DNA of 64,000 bases from Xanthomonas euroxanthea (GCF_900476395.1 NZ_UIHB01000002.1:775126-839125); one strand, 5' to 3'; shown: positions 1-8,617, counted from the stretch's first letter. Program-made: numbers and translations. Notes: generated from the letters alone by a model not told the origin.

Positions 1-288
1 GAGGGCAAGGGCATCGGCATCGCCGAATTGCGCACTCCGTATGGGCGCCTCAATTACACCTTGCAGCGCACCGACAAACAGCTGGTGCTGCAACTGCAGC
101 CGGGGCTGATCCTGCCGCCGGGCGGGGTGGTGTTGCCATGGCCGTACCAGGGCACGCCGGGCAAGGCCAGCATCAATGGCGAATCGGCCGAGTGGCAGAA
201 CGGCGAATTGCGGATTCAACAGCTGCCGGCCAATGTGCAGATCGATGTGCCCAGCGCGGTGCGGCGGGCCGAGCGCGCCACGCAATGA
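1..288 (+). CDS. C-terminal part of a probable glycosidase-like protein (5' end outside window)
   Basis: The frame is open from the first base, so only the last 95 residues are present. The visible part has short alternating hydrophobic strands and the motif VVLPWPYQGTPGKASINGE, which resembles the C-terminal beta-sandwich of six-hairpin-type bacterial glycoside hydrolases. No catalytic domain is in view, so the activity cannot be stated. The TGA stop overlaps the ATG of the next gene (ATGA), which suggests translational coupling. Family placement is from memory of similar xanthomonad proteins and is uncertain; the open frame itself is secure. Confidence 0.5.
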   Translation, partial: EGKGIGIAELRTPYGRLNYTLQRTDKQLVLQLQPGLILPPGGVVLPWPYQGTPGKASINGESAEWQNGELRIQQLPANVQIDVPSAVRRAERATQ

Positions 289-1262
289 CTGACGCACCCC
301 GACCGGCCTGGGCAGCGCCGGCGCGGCGACGTGCCGGATGGCCGGTCGTGTTGGCGGCGCTGCTGCCGTGCTCTGTTGCCGTACAAGCCACGCAGGCGAC
401 CCGGGCCGTGCAGGCCGCGCAACCTGTGCAGGTCGACAGGCCCGATCGCGCAGAACCCGCATCCCGGGCAGTGCCATCGACCAGCGCAGTGCAGCGCGAG
501 ATGACCCTGGTCACGCTCAACCTGCATCACGACCGCGAAGACTGGCCGGCGCGTCGTGCCCATATCGCCAAGGAACTCAGGCAACTGGCGCCGGACGTGA
601 TCGCGCTGCAGGAAGTGATCGAACGCCGCGGCAGCGTGGAGAACCAGGCCGCCTGGCTGGCGCGCAAGCTAGGGTACGACTACAGCTTTGTCTCTGTCGA
701 CCCGGTCGATGCGCCCAAGCGCTACGGCAACGCATTGCTGAGCCGGCGCAAGGTGCTGGCCCGGCATCAGCGCCTGCTGCAGCCGCTGGACGATTACCGC
801 GTTGCCGCGCATCTGCAGGTCGATATCGACGGCCAGCCAATCAACGTCTACGTCACCCATCTCAACGAGCGTGCCGATGCACGCGGCACGGCCACGCGCA
901 CGCGCCAGGTCGCGGACCTGCTGGATTTCATTTCCTCCACCAGCAATCAGGCACCGGTCGTGATTGCCGGCGACTTCAACACCGCCGCCGATGCCCTGGA
1001 TCTGGAGGCGCTACGCAAGGGCTATGGCGACAGCTACGGCAGCGTGCATCGCAACAGCGACGCCACCGTGAGCACCTTGAACCTGCATGTCTTCGACAAG
1101 CCGGCGCGTATCGACCATGTGTTCTTCCAGCAGAAGCGCCTGCTCGCCCGCGAAGCACGCATCCTGTTCGACACGCCGTATGCCGAGGGGCGCTGGGCCT
1201 CGGACCATTACGGCGTCTGGGTACGCTTGCAGCTGGCGCCCGATCAGCCAGCTACTCCGTAA
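285..1262 (+). CDS. Endonuclease/exonuclease/phosphatase family protein, probably exported
   Basis: A 325-residue protein of the DNase I-like metal-dependent phosphoesterase fold. The N-terminus has a twin-Arg-containing basic stretch and a hydrophobic segment (about residues 18-35), consistent with export or membrane anchoring, followed by an Ala/Gln-rich linker. The core shows the family motifs in order: TLNLHHDRED, the metal-binding glutamate in IALQEV, YVTHLNE, IAGDFNT and the terminal ASDHYGV. The substrate could be nucleic acid, phospholipid or a phosphorylated small molecule and cannot be told from these motifs. The start at 285 overlaps the upstream stop; a longer open frame from 138 is a shadow of the upstream gene. 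Confidence 0.85.
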   Translation: MTDAPRPAWAAPARRRAGWPVVLAALLPCSVAVQATQATRAVQAAQPVQVDRPDRAEPASRAVPSTSAVQREMTLVTLNLHHDREDWPARRAHIAKELRQLAPDVIALQEVIERRGSVENQAAWLARKLGYDYSFVSVDPVDAPKRYGNALLSRRKVLARHQRLLQPLDDYRVAAHLQVDIDGQPINVYVTHLNERADARGTATRTRQVADLLDFISSTSNQAPVVIAGDFNTAADALDLEALRKGYGDSYGSVHRNSDATVSTLNLHVFDKPARIDHVFFQQKRLLAREARILFDTPYAEGRWASDHYGVWVRLQLAPDQPATP

Positions 1263-1265
1263 CTC

Positions 1266-1360
1266 GACCACACGTAGGAGCGCACCTGGGCGCGACGGCA
1301 TTACCGATAACGCCCGTCGCGCCCAGGTGCGCTCCTACAAGGCGTCGATAGACCACACGT
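1266..1360. repeat. REP-like hairpin element with GTAG ends, flanked by a 10-bp direct repeat
   Basis: Positions 1274-1298 and 1314-1338 are perfect inverted complements (25 bp, 15-base loop) and the outer end of the left arm is GTAGGAG. The sequence GACCACACGT occurs on both sides, at 1266-1275 and 1351-1360. The hairpin lies between convergent genes and probably also acts as a two-way terminator; a run of T at 1369-1376 serves the plus-strand transcript. Confidence 0.8.
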
Positions 1361-1378
1361 CGTGACGGCTTTTTTTAA

Positions 1379-2599
1379 TCACCCGTGCAGGCGATTGAAG
1401 ATCTGCACACCGGCCAGCCATACACCGGCCATGCTGCCGACGTTGGTCAGCAGGAACGTCAGCACCACGCGCGAGACGCGGTTGCGGTACCAGCCACGCA
1501 AGGTCTGCGCATCGTCGCGCAGCGACAGGAAATCGCCATAGGCCGGTTTGCGCATGTGCACCTCGACCAGCGCGGCAAACGCGCCGGTCGGCACACTCAG
1601 GCGGAACGGCTTGAAAGGCGCCACGACCGCCGCGGTGAGAATGCTCAGCGGGTGGCTGCCGGCCAGCAGACAGCCCAGCGCGGCCAGGCCGCCGGTATAC
1701 ATCGCCCATTGCAACAACAGGTCCGCGCCCATGCTCAGGCCGCCGCGCCAGAACCCGATGCCGATGCCGGTGATGATGATCGCCAGAATGCCCAGCGTGA
1801 TCCACGGAATGCGCTTGCGCTGCTGCACATACTCCAGCGACTCGCGCAATGGGCCGGGCGCGTCGGTGTCCTGTTCCAGGTGGCGCGCAAGACCGGCCAG
1901 GTGTCCTGCGCCGACCACCGCCAGTATCTCGCGCTGGTCCGTCCTGGCTTCCTCGCGCAGGCGCGCGGCCATGTACTGGTCGCGCTCGGCAATCACGGTC
2001 TCGTACAGTTCCGGGCTCTCGCTGGCGAAATCGCCGAAGCTCGCCTCCAGCATGTCGCCTTGCTTGAGCTTCTCGATTTCCTCTTCGCCCACCTCGTCGG
2101 CCGCGAACAGCCCACCGAGCAGGCCACCGGCCAGTTTCATCTTGCCGAAGAATCCCAGCCGCCCGGACGCGCGCTTGAAGGTCAGGCCGACCTCGCGATC
2201 GATCAGGTGCACCGGCAGACCTTGCGCGCGTGCCAGGTTCACCGCTTCCTTCAACTCCGCGCCCGGCTCGATGCCAAGCTGCTTGGCCAGACGGCGCTGG
2301 TAGGCGGCCAGGGCGAGATTCGCCGCAAACAAGGCCACCCGTCCCTTGCGAATCACCTGCACCAGGTCCAGCCGGGCGAGGGCATCCGGGTCGCTGAGCG
2401 CCTGCAGGCGCTGTGCGTCCAGTTCCACTGCCACCGCGTCATAGCGGCCGCTGCCGATCGCCCGCTGCACCGCAGCCACGCTGGCGAGTGACACGTGCGC
2501 GGTGCCGAGCAAGGTATAGCGCACGCCATCGCGTTCTACGATGCGATGCGGCTGGCCGGACAGCGCATCGTCCAGAACGTGGGTGGTCTGCTCAGTCAT
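1379..2599 (-). CDS. TraB/PrgY-family protein with C-terminal membrane domain
   Basis: About 406 residues. The N-terminal half carries the TraB signature: YTLLGTAHVS near the start, then the acidic VAVELDAQR segment. The C-terminal third has several hydrophobic stretches (ITLGILAIIITGIGIGF, LLLQWAMYTGGLAALGCLLA and RVVLTFLLTNVGSMAGVWLA), so the soluble domain sits on a polytopic membrane part. TraB/PrgY proteins are thought to degrade or sequester peptides in some bacteria, but the chromosomal role in proteobacteria is not known. I take ATG 2599 (MTEQTTH); an ATG at 2611 is equally possible and neither has a clear Shine-Dalgarno. The longer open frame upstream runs through a GNAT remnant and is not believed. 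Confidence 0.8.
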   Translation of the reverse strand: MTEQTTHVLDDALSGQPHRIVERDGVRYTLLGTAHVSLASVAAVQRAIGSGRYDAVAVELDAQRLQALSDPDALARLDLVQVIRKGRVALFAANLALAAYQRRLAKQLGIEPGAELKEAVNLARAQGLPVHLIDREVGLTFKRASGRLGFFGKMKLAGGLLGGLFAADEVGEEEIEKLKQGDMLEASFGDFASESPELYETVIAERDQYMAARLREEARTDQREILAVVGAGHLAGLARHLEQDTDAPGPLRESLEYVQQRKRIPWITLGILAIIITGIGIGFWRGGLSMGADLLLQWAMYTGGLAALGCLLAGSHPLSILTAAVVAPFKPFRLSVPTGAFAALVEVHMRKPAYGDFLSLRDDAQTLRGWYRNRVSRVVLTFLLTNVGSMAGVWLAGVQIFNRLHG

Positions 2600-2603
2600 G
2601 GGG

Positions 2604-2876
2604 TCATTCATCAGAAGGAGGGGCGGTGTCGCCGGAGCCGGGCGTGCCTTGCAACTGCACGCCGTCCAGCCGGCGACCATGCGTGCGGCCGTTACCGGTG
2701 AACATTCCGACCGTGCGAAAACCAAAACGTTCATGCAGCCGTCGCGATGCCAGGGTGTCGGCATCGCCGATCACCGCAATTATCGGTCGACCGCTGCGTT
2801 GTTTGCCGCGTGCGATCAGCTCGCCAAGGACGGCTTTGCCGCGGACAGCGCCAGCCTTGCGCACCTCGACTGGCAT
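2604..2876 (-). pseudogene. Remnant of a GNAT N-acetyltransferase (C-terminal part only)
   Basis: Between traB and aguB a minus-strand frame encodes about 90 residues that read like the end of a phosphinothricin-type GNAT acetyltransferase: RGKAVLGELIARGKQR, then IIAVIGDADTLASRRLHERF and GFRTVGMF with a terminal LDGVQLQ. These match the acetyl-CoA loop region and the N-xx-S-xx-LHE-x-GF motif. The N-terminal half of the domain is absent, and the frame continues upstream only as a shadow of aguB. The fold cannot form, so this is a truncated relic, probably left when aguB and traB came together. Confidence 0.65.
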
Positions 2877-2880
2877 GCGG

Positions 2881-3765
2881 TCAGTCGATGTAGCGCTTGA
2901 GCAGATCGCCATACGCATCGATGCGGCGATCGCGCAGGAACGGCCAGATGCGACGCACGTGTTCGCTGCGCTGCAGGTCGACGTCGCACACCAGCACGGT
3001 CGGGTCCTGGCCGGCTTCGGCGATGAATTCCCCCTGCGGCCCCAGCACATGGCTGTTGCCCCAGAACTGGATGCCCGACGCGCCCAGCGGCGAGGGCTCG
3101 TGGCCGACGCGGTTGCACGACAGCACCGGCACCCCGTTGGCGACCGCATGGCCGCGATGGCTGAGCACCCAGGCATCGCGCTGGCGCTCCTGCTCGGGTT
3201 GCTGGTCGTCCGGATCCCAGCCGATCGCGGTGGGGTAGAGCAGCAGTTCCGCACCGGCCAGCGCCATCAGGCGCGCGGCCTCGGGGTACCACTGGTCCCA
3301 GCACACCAGCACGCCAAGCCGGCCGACCGAGGTATCGATCGGCGCAAAGCCCAGATCGCCCGGGGTGAAGTAGAACTTCTCATAGAAGCCCGGATCGTCC
3401 GGGATATGCATCTTGCGGTACTTGCCGAGCAGGCGGCCGTCCTTTTCGAACACCACCGCGGTGTTGTGATACAGCCCGGCCGCGCGGCGCTCGAACAACG
3501 AAGCCACCAGCACCACGCCATGTTGCCTGGCCAGCGCGCCCAGACGCTCGGTGCTGGGACCGGGGATCGGCTCGGCCAGGTCGAATTCGTCCACCGACTC
3601 GTGCTGGCAGAAATACGCACCGTTGTGCAGTTCCTGCAGTAGCACCAGCTTGGCGCCCTGCGCGGCGGCTTCGGCCACGCGCGATTCGATGATGGCCAGA
3701 TTGGCCTCGGCGTCGCCGTGGTTGCGCTCCTGGATCAGCGCGACGGGAAGGAGATGACGGGTCAT
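2881..3765 (-). CDS. aguB: N-carbamoylputrescine amidase
   Basis: A 294-residue nitrilase-superfamily enzyme that hydrolyses N-carbamoylputrescine to putrescine, CO2 and ammonia, the last step of the agmatine deiminase route. The Glu-Lys-Cys triad is visible: E45 in LLQELHNG, K118 in YRKMHIPD and C155 in VLVCWDQWYPEAA. Length and the HNGAYFC motif fit the AguB subfamily. It lies 80 bp downstream of aguA on the same strand, so the two probably form one transcript. The start at 3765 is preceded by a purine-poor leader. Assignment is strong because of the aguA partner. Confidence 0.93.
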   Translation of the reverse strand: MTRHLLPVALIQERNHGDAEANLAIIESRVAEAAAQGAKLVLLQELHNGAYFCQHESVDEFDLAEPIPGPSTERLGALARQHGVVLVASLFERRAAGLYHNTAVVFEKDGRLLGKYRKMHIPDDPGFYEKFYFTPGDLGFAPIDTSVGRLGVLVCWDQWYPEAARLMALAGAELLLYPTAIGWDPDDQQPEQERQRDAWVLSHRGHAVANGVPVLSCNRVGHEPSPLGASGIQFWGNSHVLGPQGEFIAEAGQDPTVLVCDVDLQRSEHVRRIWPFLRDRRIDAYGDLLKRYID

Positions 3766-3845
3766 GGCGATTGGTCCAGCGAAGTGGCGCACTAAGGTAG
3801 CGCGCGATGGCGTAACACCGGCCTGCCGGCCGGAACAGGAATGGA

Positions 3846-4880
3846 TCAGCCCGCCAGCAAACCGGCGGGCAGCTGCATGGTCAGGCAGTGCAGGCTGCCG
3901 TTCTGCCAGATCAGCGGGCGGCACGGCACCGGCACGATGGTGTGCTGCGGAAACGCTTCGGCCAGCACCGCCTGCGCGCTCGCATCGGCCTTGTCGCCGT
4001 AGGCCGGCATCAGCACCGCCCCGTTGACGATCAGGAAATTGGCGTACGAGGCGGCCAGGCGCCGGCCCTGATCCAGGATCGGCTCGGCCCATGGCAACAC
4101 GAACAGGCGATACGGCTGCCCATCGGCGGTGCGCAACGCCGCCAGTTCGGCACCCATCGCCTGCAGTTCGGTGTAGTGCGAATCGGTAGGCACATCGCAG
4201 CCTTGGTAGACGATCGCATCCGGGCCGGCAAAGCGCGCCAGCGTGTCGATATGCGCGTCGGTGTCGTCGCCTTCCAGGTAGCCATGATCCAGCCACAGCA
4301 CGCGGTCCTGCGCCAGCCATGCGGCAAGGTCGGTACTCAGCGAATCGCGCGTGCGCTGCGGATGCCGCTCGTGCAGGCACGTCCAGGTGGTCAGCAGTGT
4401 GCCGGCACCATCGGTCTCGATCGCGCCGCCTTCCAGCGCAAAGTCGACCGTCTGCACCTGCGAGGGCACGAACACCTGCGCTGCATCCAGCGAAGTGACC
4501 AGCTGATCGTCCAGGCTGGCCTCGAACTTGCCGCCCCAGCCGGTGAAGCGGAAATCCATCAGGCGGAAGCCGCCATCCTGGCGCAGCGTGATCGGGCCGG
4601 AATCGCGCAGCCAGGTGTCGTTGTAGGCCGCAACCACGAAGCGCACCCGCGCCATGTCCACCCGCGCCGAGCGCAGCCGCGCTTCCGCGTAGATCTGCAG
4701 ATCGTCATCGGCCACGCACACGATCACCGGCTCGAAGCGGGAAATCGCCGTGACCAGCGCGATATAGGTCTCTTCCACCTCGGCAAGGCGCTCGGCCCAA
4801 TCGGTGCCCGCATGCGGCCAGGCAATCAACACGGCGGATTGAGGTTCCCACTCGGCAGGAAAGCGGACGCTATCGGTCAT
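3846..4880 (-). CDS. aguA: Agmatine deiminase
   Basis: A 344-residue member of the guanidino-modifying (Porphyromonas-type PAD) family that converts agmatine to N-carbamoylputrescine and ammonia. Visible hallmarks are EWEPQSAVLIAWPH near the N-terminus, the substrate-binding DTWLRDSGP, the GGAIETDG loop, and the catalytic cysteine C332 in NGSLHCLTMQ close to the C-terminus. The next gene downstream is aguB, so the pair makes putrescine from arginine-derived agmatine. Start ATG 4880 gives the usual MTDSVRFPAEW N-terminus. Confidence 0.94.
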   Translation of the reverse strand: MTDSVRFPAEWEPQSAVLIAWPHAGTDWAERLAEVEETYIALVTAISRFEPVIVCVADDDLQIYAEARLRSARVDMARVRFVVAAYNDTWLRDSGPITLRQDGGFRLMDFRFTGWGGKFEASLDDQLVTSLDAAQVFVPSQVQTVDFALEGGAIETDGAGTLLTTWTCLHERHPQRTRDSLSTDLAAWLAQDRVLWLDHGYLEGDDTDAHIDTLARFAGPDAIVYQGCDVPTDSHYTELQAMGAELAALRTADGQPYRLFVLPWAEPILDQGRRLAASYANFLIVNGAVLMPAYGDKADASAQAVLAEAFPQHTIVPVPCRPLIWQNGSLHCLTMQLPAGLLAG

Positions 4881-4928
4881 ACCTGAAAATTACCCATCAA
4901 TGCCCAGGCAAGCCCAGGCTGTTAATTC

Positions 4929-5001
4929 AAATCCCCGCACAGGGATGTGCGGGCGCTTGCGAGGGACTCGCCTCAAATCGGCGCGTGCGAGTAACTCGCA
5001 T
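4929..5001. repeat. Dispersed hairpin repeat (CCCGCACA/TGTGCGGG family), first locus
   Basis: The gap between aguA and the next gene holds CCCCGCACAGGGATGTGCGG, a short stem-loop, followed by TTGCGAGGGACTCGC, a second stem-loop, and then a diverged copy TGCGAGTAACTCGCA. The same two-hairpin unit recurs several times at 59321-59469, so this is a dispersed family, not a local terminator. Confidence 0.75.
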
Positions 5002-5141
5002 CGACGCTCGCGATCTGCCTGCATCCGGGGTGTGCTGCACGACATCGCCGTTGCATGAAGCGCGCAGTGATCGTATCCCGCCCATCATTGGATCAGACCA
5101 GCGTTGCAGCCACCATCCGATGGCGCTCGAACGCCACCCGA

Positions 5142-5471
5142 TCACCTGATCGGTGGCTTTGGTCCAATCTCGTTGGCATCGGCCTGATTGGCCACCACGT
5201 CGATCACCCGGCTCTTTTCGAAGTACACGGTGAAGGCCGGATACACCCAGCGGTGGATCGTCGGCCACTGGCGCTTCTGGCCGCCGCGCGGTTCCAGCTT
5301 TTCCTGCGGCGCACCGTAACGGCCTTCGACCTGGCTCATGCTGTCGCCACGCAGGGGCAGGGCCGCGGCAGGCTTTTGCTGTACCCGGTCCACCAGCAGC
5401 GTATCGGCCGACGCGACGGCGCTGATCCCCATCAGTGCGATCAGCGGCAGGACAAACAAACGGTTGCGCAT
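5142..5471 (-). CDS. Small exported protein of unknown function
   Basis: A 109-residue protein with a clear signal peptide (MRNRLFVLPLIALMGISAVA, cleavage likely after ASA). The mature part contains GDSMSQVEGRYGAPQEKLEP and later RWVYPAFTVYFEKSRVIDVV, a layout similar to the helix-turn then strand pattern of SmpA/BamE-like domains (x-G-M-s-x-x-x-V-x-x-x-G-x-P). It lacks a lipobox. The start at 5471 has a good GGGGAGTAG ribosome site. A hairpin straddles the stop codon. Function is not recognised; the BamE-like resemblance is an inference from pattern only. Confidence 0.72.
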   Translation of the reverse strand: MRNRLFVLPLIALMGISAVASADTLLVDRVQQKPAAALPLRGDSMSQVEGRYGAPQEKLEPRGGQKRQWPTIHRWVYPAFTVYFEKSRVIDVVANQADANEIGPKPPIR

Positions 5472-5661
5472 GTCATCTACTCCCCAGTGGACAAGATTCG
5501 GATGGGATTACAGCAAAAACTCAGGACGGGCGTGCCTGCAGGGCGGTGTTACCCAACGCCGCGCCGGATGTCGGTCAGTTTGAATACCGCGCCAAGCCCG
5601 CCATGCCCCCGACACACTCCAGCCTGCATGGAGCCATTGCCGGCGTGAAGCATCGGCCAAG

Positions 5662-5683
5662 AAAAAACCGCCCGGAGGCGGCT
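5662..5683 (-). terminator. Rho-independent terminator of rpmJ
   Basis: On the minus strand the stem CCGCC-TCCG-GGCGG is followed directly by six T, about 30 bp after the rpmJ stop. Confidence 0.85.
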
Positions 5684-5712
5684 TTCTCGGGTCTTGCACG
5701 CGCGGCGAAAGC

Positions 5713-5838
5713 TTAGCGCTGACGCGCCTTGAAACGCGGGTTCGACTTGCAGATCACGAAGACCTTGCCGCGGCGGCGGACCACCTTGCAGTCGCGGTGA
5801 CGGGTCTTCGCAGACTTCAGGGAGGACAGGACTTTCAT
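5713..5838 (-). CDS. rpmJ: 50S ribosomal protein L36, zinc-free (C-minus) type
   Basis: A 41-residue L36. The core [14 protein letters not shown] is typical, but the first CxxC of the zinc-ribbon form is missing (AKTRHRDC in its place) and the terminal His ligand is replaced in NPRFKARQR. It is therefore the C-minus paralogue, like E. coli YkgO. Such forms are often made under zinc limitation when a zinc-binding L36 also exists; the canonical copy, if present, is outside this window. It has its own promoter (5916-5945) and terminator and stands apart from other ribosomal protein genes. Confidence 0.93.
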
Positions 5839-5915
5839 GGCACACCTCGGCGTAAACGGTTGGATTCGATGGAAGAGTGCCCGCAATCGAGGGTGCACCC
5901 GGAATTAAGCCGGCA

Positions 5916-5945
5916 ATTCTAACCGGCTTTTCGTCGTGCTTTCAA
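5916..5945 (-). promoter_or_regulatory. Putative sigma-70 promoter of rpmJ
   Basis: On the minus strand TTGAAA (5940-5945) and TAGAAT (5916-5921) are separated by 18 bp, about 80 bp before the rpmJ ATG. The -10 box sits in the loop of a CCGG-stemmed hairpin. Confidence 0.5.
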
Positions 5946-6010
5946 GTGGTTGCATCGCAATCGCTGCGAGCGGCGCTACACTACCGGCTGATGACCTTCC
6001 GGAAACCTGA

Positions 6011-6694
6011 ATGACCGACCTTTCGCCCGTCCTTACCATCGATGGTCCCTCCGGCGCCGGCAAGGGCACCGTGAGCCGGATCGTGGCCGCCCGGCTGGGC
6101 TGGCATTACCTCGATTCGGGCGCACTGTATCGCGCCGTGGGCGTGGCGGCGAGCTGGGCCGATCTGGACGTCTCCGACCCGGCCGCGCTGGTGCGCTGCA
6201 CCTTCGATACCAAGGTGGAGTTCGACGACGCGGGCGAGGCGGGGCTGCGGGTACTGGTCAACGGCGCCGATGCCACTGGCGAGCTGCGCCTGGAAACCAC
6301 CGGGGCGCTGGCTTCGGCAATTGCCGCCATTCCCGAGGTGCGCAGCGCGCTGAAAGAGCGTCAGCGCGCATTCAGGCGCGCGCCCGGCCTGGTCGCAGAC
6401 GGGCGCGACATGGGCACGGTGATCTTCCCCGATGCCGCCTTCAAGGTGTTTCTGACCGCCAGTGCCGAAGAACGTGCGGGCCGTCGCCATAAACAGTTGA
6501 TGGAAAAGGGTGTTTCGGTTATCTTTGACGACCTGCTGCGCGAGATCATGGCTCGAGATGCCCGTGATGCGCAGCGGGTGGTGGCGCCATTGCGGCCGGC
6601 CGAAGACGCCGTGCTGATCGATACCAGCGGAATAGGGATCGAGGATGTCGTCCAGCGTGTGGTCGGGGTGTTAGCCGCCCGCACGTCGTCGTAA
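6011..6694 (+). CDS. cmk: Cytidylate kinase
   Basis: A 227-residue (d)CMP kinase that phosphorylates CMP and dCMP to diphosphates in the cytoplasm. The P-loop is at residues 10-20 ([15 protein letters not shown]), followed by YLDSGALYR, the [20 protein letters not shown] segment that binds the nucleotide monophosphate, and the lid with [10 protein letters not shown]. Length is normal. It sits upstream of rpsA, the standard gammaproteobacterial order cmk-rpsA-ihfB. Confidence 0.96.
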   Translation: MTDLSPVLTIDGPSGAGKGTVSRIVAARLGWHYLDSGALYRAVGVAASWADLDVSDPAALVRCTFDTKVEFDDAGEAGLRVLVNGADATGELRLETTGALASAIAAIPEVRSALKERQRAFRRAPGLVADGRDMGTVIFPDAAFKVFLTASAEERAGRRHKQLMEKGVSVIFDDLLREIMARDARDAQRVVAPLRPAEDAVLIDTSGIGIEDVVQRVVGVLAARTSS

Positions 6695-6877
6695 GCGTTC
6701 CGCAAGCGGGCATGTCCCGCCGACCGTAAGGCGTTCCAAGGCTCCGTCGCACATCCCGTGTGGCGGTTCTATGACTACTTAACCGACTCGCTGTCCGGAG
6801 TCGACCAACAGGCTGGGCGCTTGGCATCTGTCGCATTCGACGATCAACGCCCGTGTGTTCAACTGAGTAAAATTCAA

Positions 6878-8563
6878 ATGACAGAATCTTTTGCTGAACT
6901 GTTCGAAGCCAGTCAAGCCAATCTGGCGAAGCTGAAGCCGGGCTCGATCGTCACCGGTACCGTCGTGGAAGTGCGCGGCGACGTGGTGGTGATCAACGCT
7001 GGCCTGAAGTCCGAAGGCATTGTGCCGATCGAGCAGTTCCGTAATGACGCTGGCGAGATCGATGTCGGCGTAGGCGACCAGGTCAAGGTTGCCCTCGATT
7101 CCATCGAGAACGGCTTCGGTGAGACCGTGCTGTCGCGCGAGAAGGCCAAGCGCGCAATGGTGTGGGACGAGCTGGAAGAGGCGTTGGAAAAGAACGAAAC
7201 CATCACCGGCCGCATCAGCGGCAAGGTCAAGGGTGGTTTCACCGTGGACATCAAGGATGTCCGCGCGTTCCTGCCTGGTTCGCTGGTGGATGTGCGCCCG
7301 GTGCGCGACCCGGCCTACCTGGAAGGCAAGGAACTCGAGTTCAAGCTGATCAAGCTGGACCGCAAGCGCAACAACGTCGTGGTCTCGCGTCGCGCCGTGG
7401 TCGAGAGCGAGCACTCGGAAGAGCGCGAGCAGCTGATGGACAAGCTGCAGGAAGGCGCGATCCTGAAGGGTGTCGTCAAGAACCTGACCGATTACGGCGC
7501 GTTCGTGGACCTGGGCGGTATCGACGGCCTGCTGCACATCACCGACATGGCCTGGAAGCGCGTGCGCCATCCGTCCGAAGTCGTCAACGTCGGCGACGAG
7601 CTGGACGTGCGCGTGCTGAAGTTCGATCGCGAGCGTAACCGCGTCAGCCTCGGCCTGAAGCAGCTGGGCGAAGATCCGTGGGACAACATCGCCCGTCGTT
7701 ACCCGGCCAACAGCCGCGTGTTCGGCAAGGTCTCCAACGTCACCGATTACGGCGCATTCGTCGAGATCGAGCCGGGCGTCGAAGGTCTGGTGCACGTCTC
7801 CGAGATGGATTGGACCAACAAGAACGTCAACCCGTCCAAGGTTGTGCAGGTCGGTGACGAAGTCGAAGTGATGGTGCTGGATGTCGACGAGGAGCGTCGC
7901 CGCATCTCGCTGGGCATGAAGCAGGTTGCCGCCAATCCGTGGGAAACCTTTGCTGCCACCCACAAGAAGAACGACAAGGTGTCCGGCCAGATCAAGTCGA
8001 TCACCGACTTCGGCATCTTCATCGGTCTGGACGGCGGCATCGACGGCCTGGTCCACCTGTCCGACATCAGCTGGAACACCACCGGCGAAGATGTCGTGCG
8101 CAACTACAAGAAGGGCGACACGCTGGAAGCCGTCGTGCTGGCAGTCGATCCGGAACGTGAGCGCATCAGCCTGGGCGTCAAGCAGCTGGAGCAGGATCCG
8201 TTCGGCCAGTACATGGCGTCCAACCCGAAGGGTTCGAAGGTCGAAGGCGTGGTGCGTGAAGTGGATGCCAAGGGCGCCACGATCGACCTGGCCGATGGCA
8301 TCGAAGGCTACGTCGCTGCACGCGACATCGCCAACGAGCGCGTGGACGATGCGACCCAGCACCTGAAGGTCGGCGACAAGATCGAAGCCAAGTTCGTGGG
8401 CATGGACCGCAAGGGCCGCACCCTGCAGCTGTCGATCAAGGCCAAGGACGATGCCGAAATGCGCGAAACGCTGGAGGAATACCAGTCCTCCGCTGCGTCG
8501 GGCGGCATGACTCAGCTGGGTGCGCTGCTGCGTGCACAGTTGAACAGCAACAAGTCCGAGTAA
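6878..8563 (+). CDS. rpsA: 30S ribosomal protein S1
   Basis: A 561-residue protein with six S1 (OB-fold) repeats, seen as recurring [16 protein letters not shown], [10 protein letters not shown] and ERxRISLGxKQL motifs; the first two repeats are the diverged ribosome-binding ones. S1 unfolds mRNA on the 30S subunit. I chose ATG 6878 ([12 protein letters not shown]), the conserved N-terminus, over an in-frame upstream extension to 6758. The start lacks a real Shine-Dalgarno and lies in an A/T-rich leader, as in E. coli rpsA, where S1 represses its own translation. Confidence 0.97.
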   Translation: MTESFAELFEASQANLAKLKPGSIVTGTVVEVRGDVVVINAGLKSEGIVPIEQFRNDAGEIDVGVGDQVKVALDSIENGFGETVLSREKAKRAMVWDELEEALEKNETITGRISGKVKGGFTVDIKDVRAFLPGSLVDVRPVRDPAYLEGKELEFKLIKLDRKRNNVVVSRRAVVESEHSEEREQLMDKLQEGAILKGVVKNLTDYGAFVDLGGIDGLLHITDMAWKRVRHPSEVVNVGDELDVRVLKFDRERNRVSLGLKQLGEDPWDNIARRYPANSRVFGKVSNVTDYGAFVEIEPGVEGLVHVSEMDWTNKNVNPSKVVQVGDEVEVMVLDVDEERRRISLGMKQVAANPWETFAATHKKNDKVSGQIKSITDFGIFIGLDGGIDGLVHLSDISWNTTGEDVVRNYKKGDTLEAVVLAVDPERERISLGVKQLEQDPFGQYMASNPKGSKVEGVVREVDAKGATIDLADGIEGYVAARDIANERVDDATQHLKVGDKIEAKFVGMDRKGRTLQLSIKAKDDAEMRETLEEYQSSAASGGMTQLGALLRAQLNSNKSE

Positions 8564-8591
8564 GCGCGTAGCGCTCGCAAGAGCGTGATGG

Positions 8592-8617
8592 ATCGGCCCG
8601 GGCTTGCCCGGGCCGAT
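8592..8617 (+). other. Intercistronic 12-bp hairpin between rpsA and ihfB
   Basis: Positions 8592-8603 and 8606-8617 are perfect inverted complements with a two-base centre. No T run follows, so it is more likely a transcript stabiliser or attenuator than a full terminator. Confidence 0.6.

Noticed and set aside
2612-2764. Longer N-terminus for the TraB-family protein from ATG 2764
   Set aside because: The extra 50 residues come from the GNAT remnant in another frame and match no TraB protein.
5133-5156. Terminator hairpin at the end of the small exported protein gene
   Set aside because: The stem is good but includes the stop codon and is not followed by a T run on the minus strand.
6779-8362. 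Minus-strand frame of 527 codons opposite rpsA
   Set aside because: Antisense of the S1 repeats; the repeats show up only because rpsA is repetitive.
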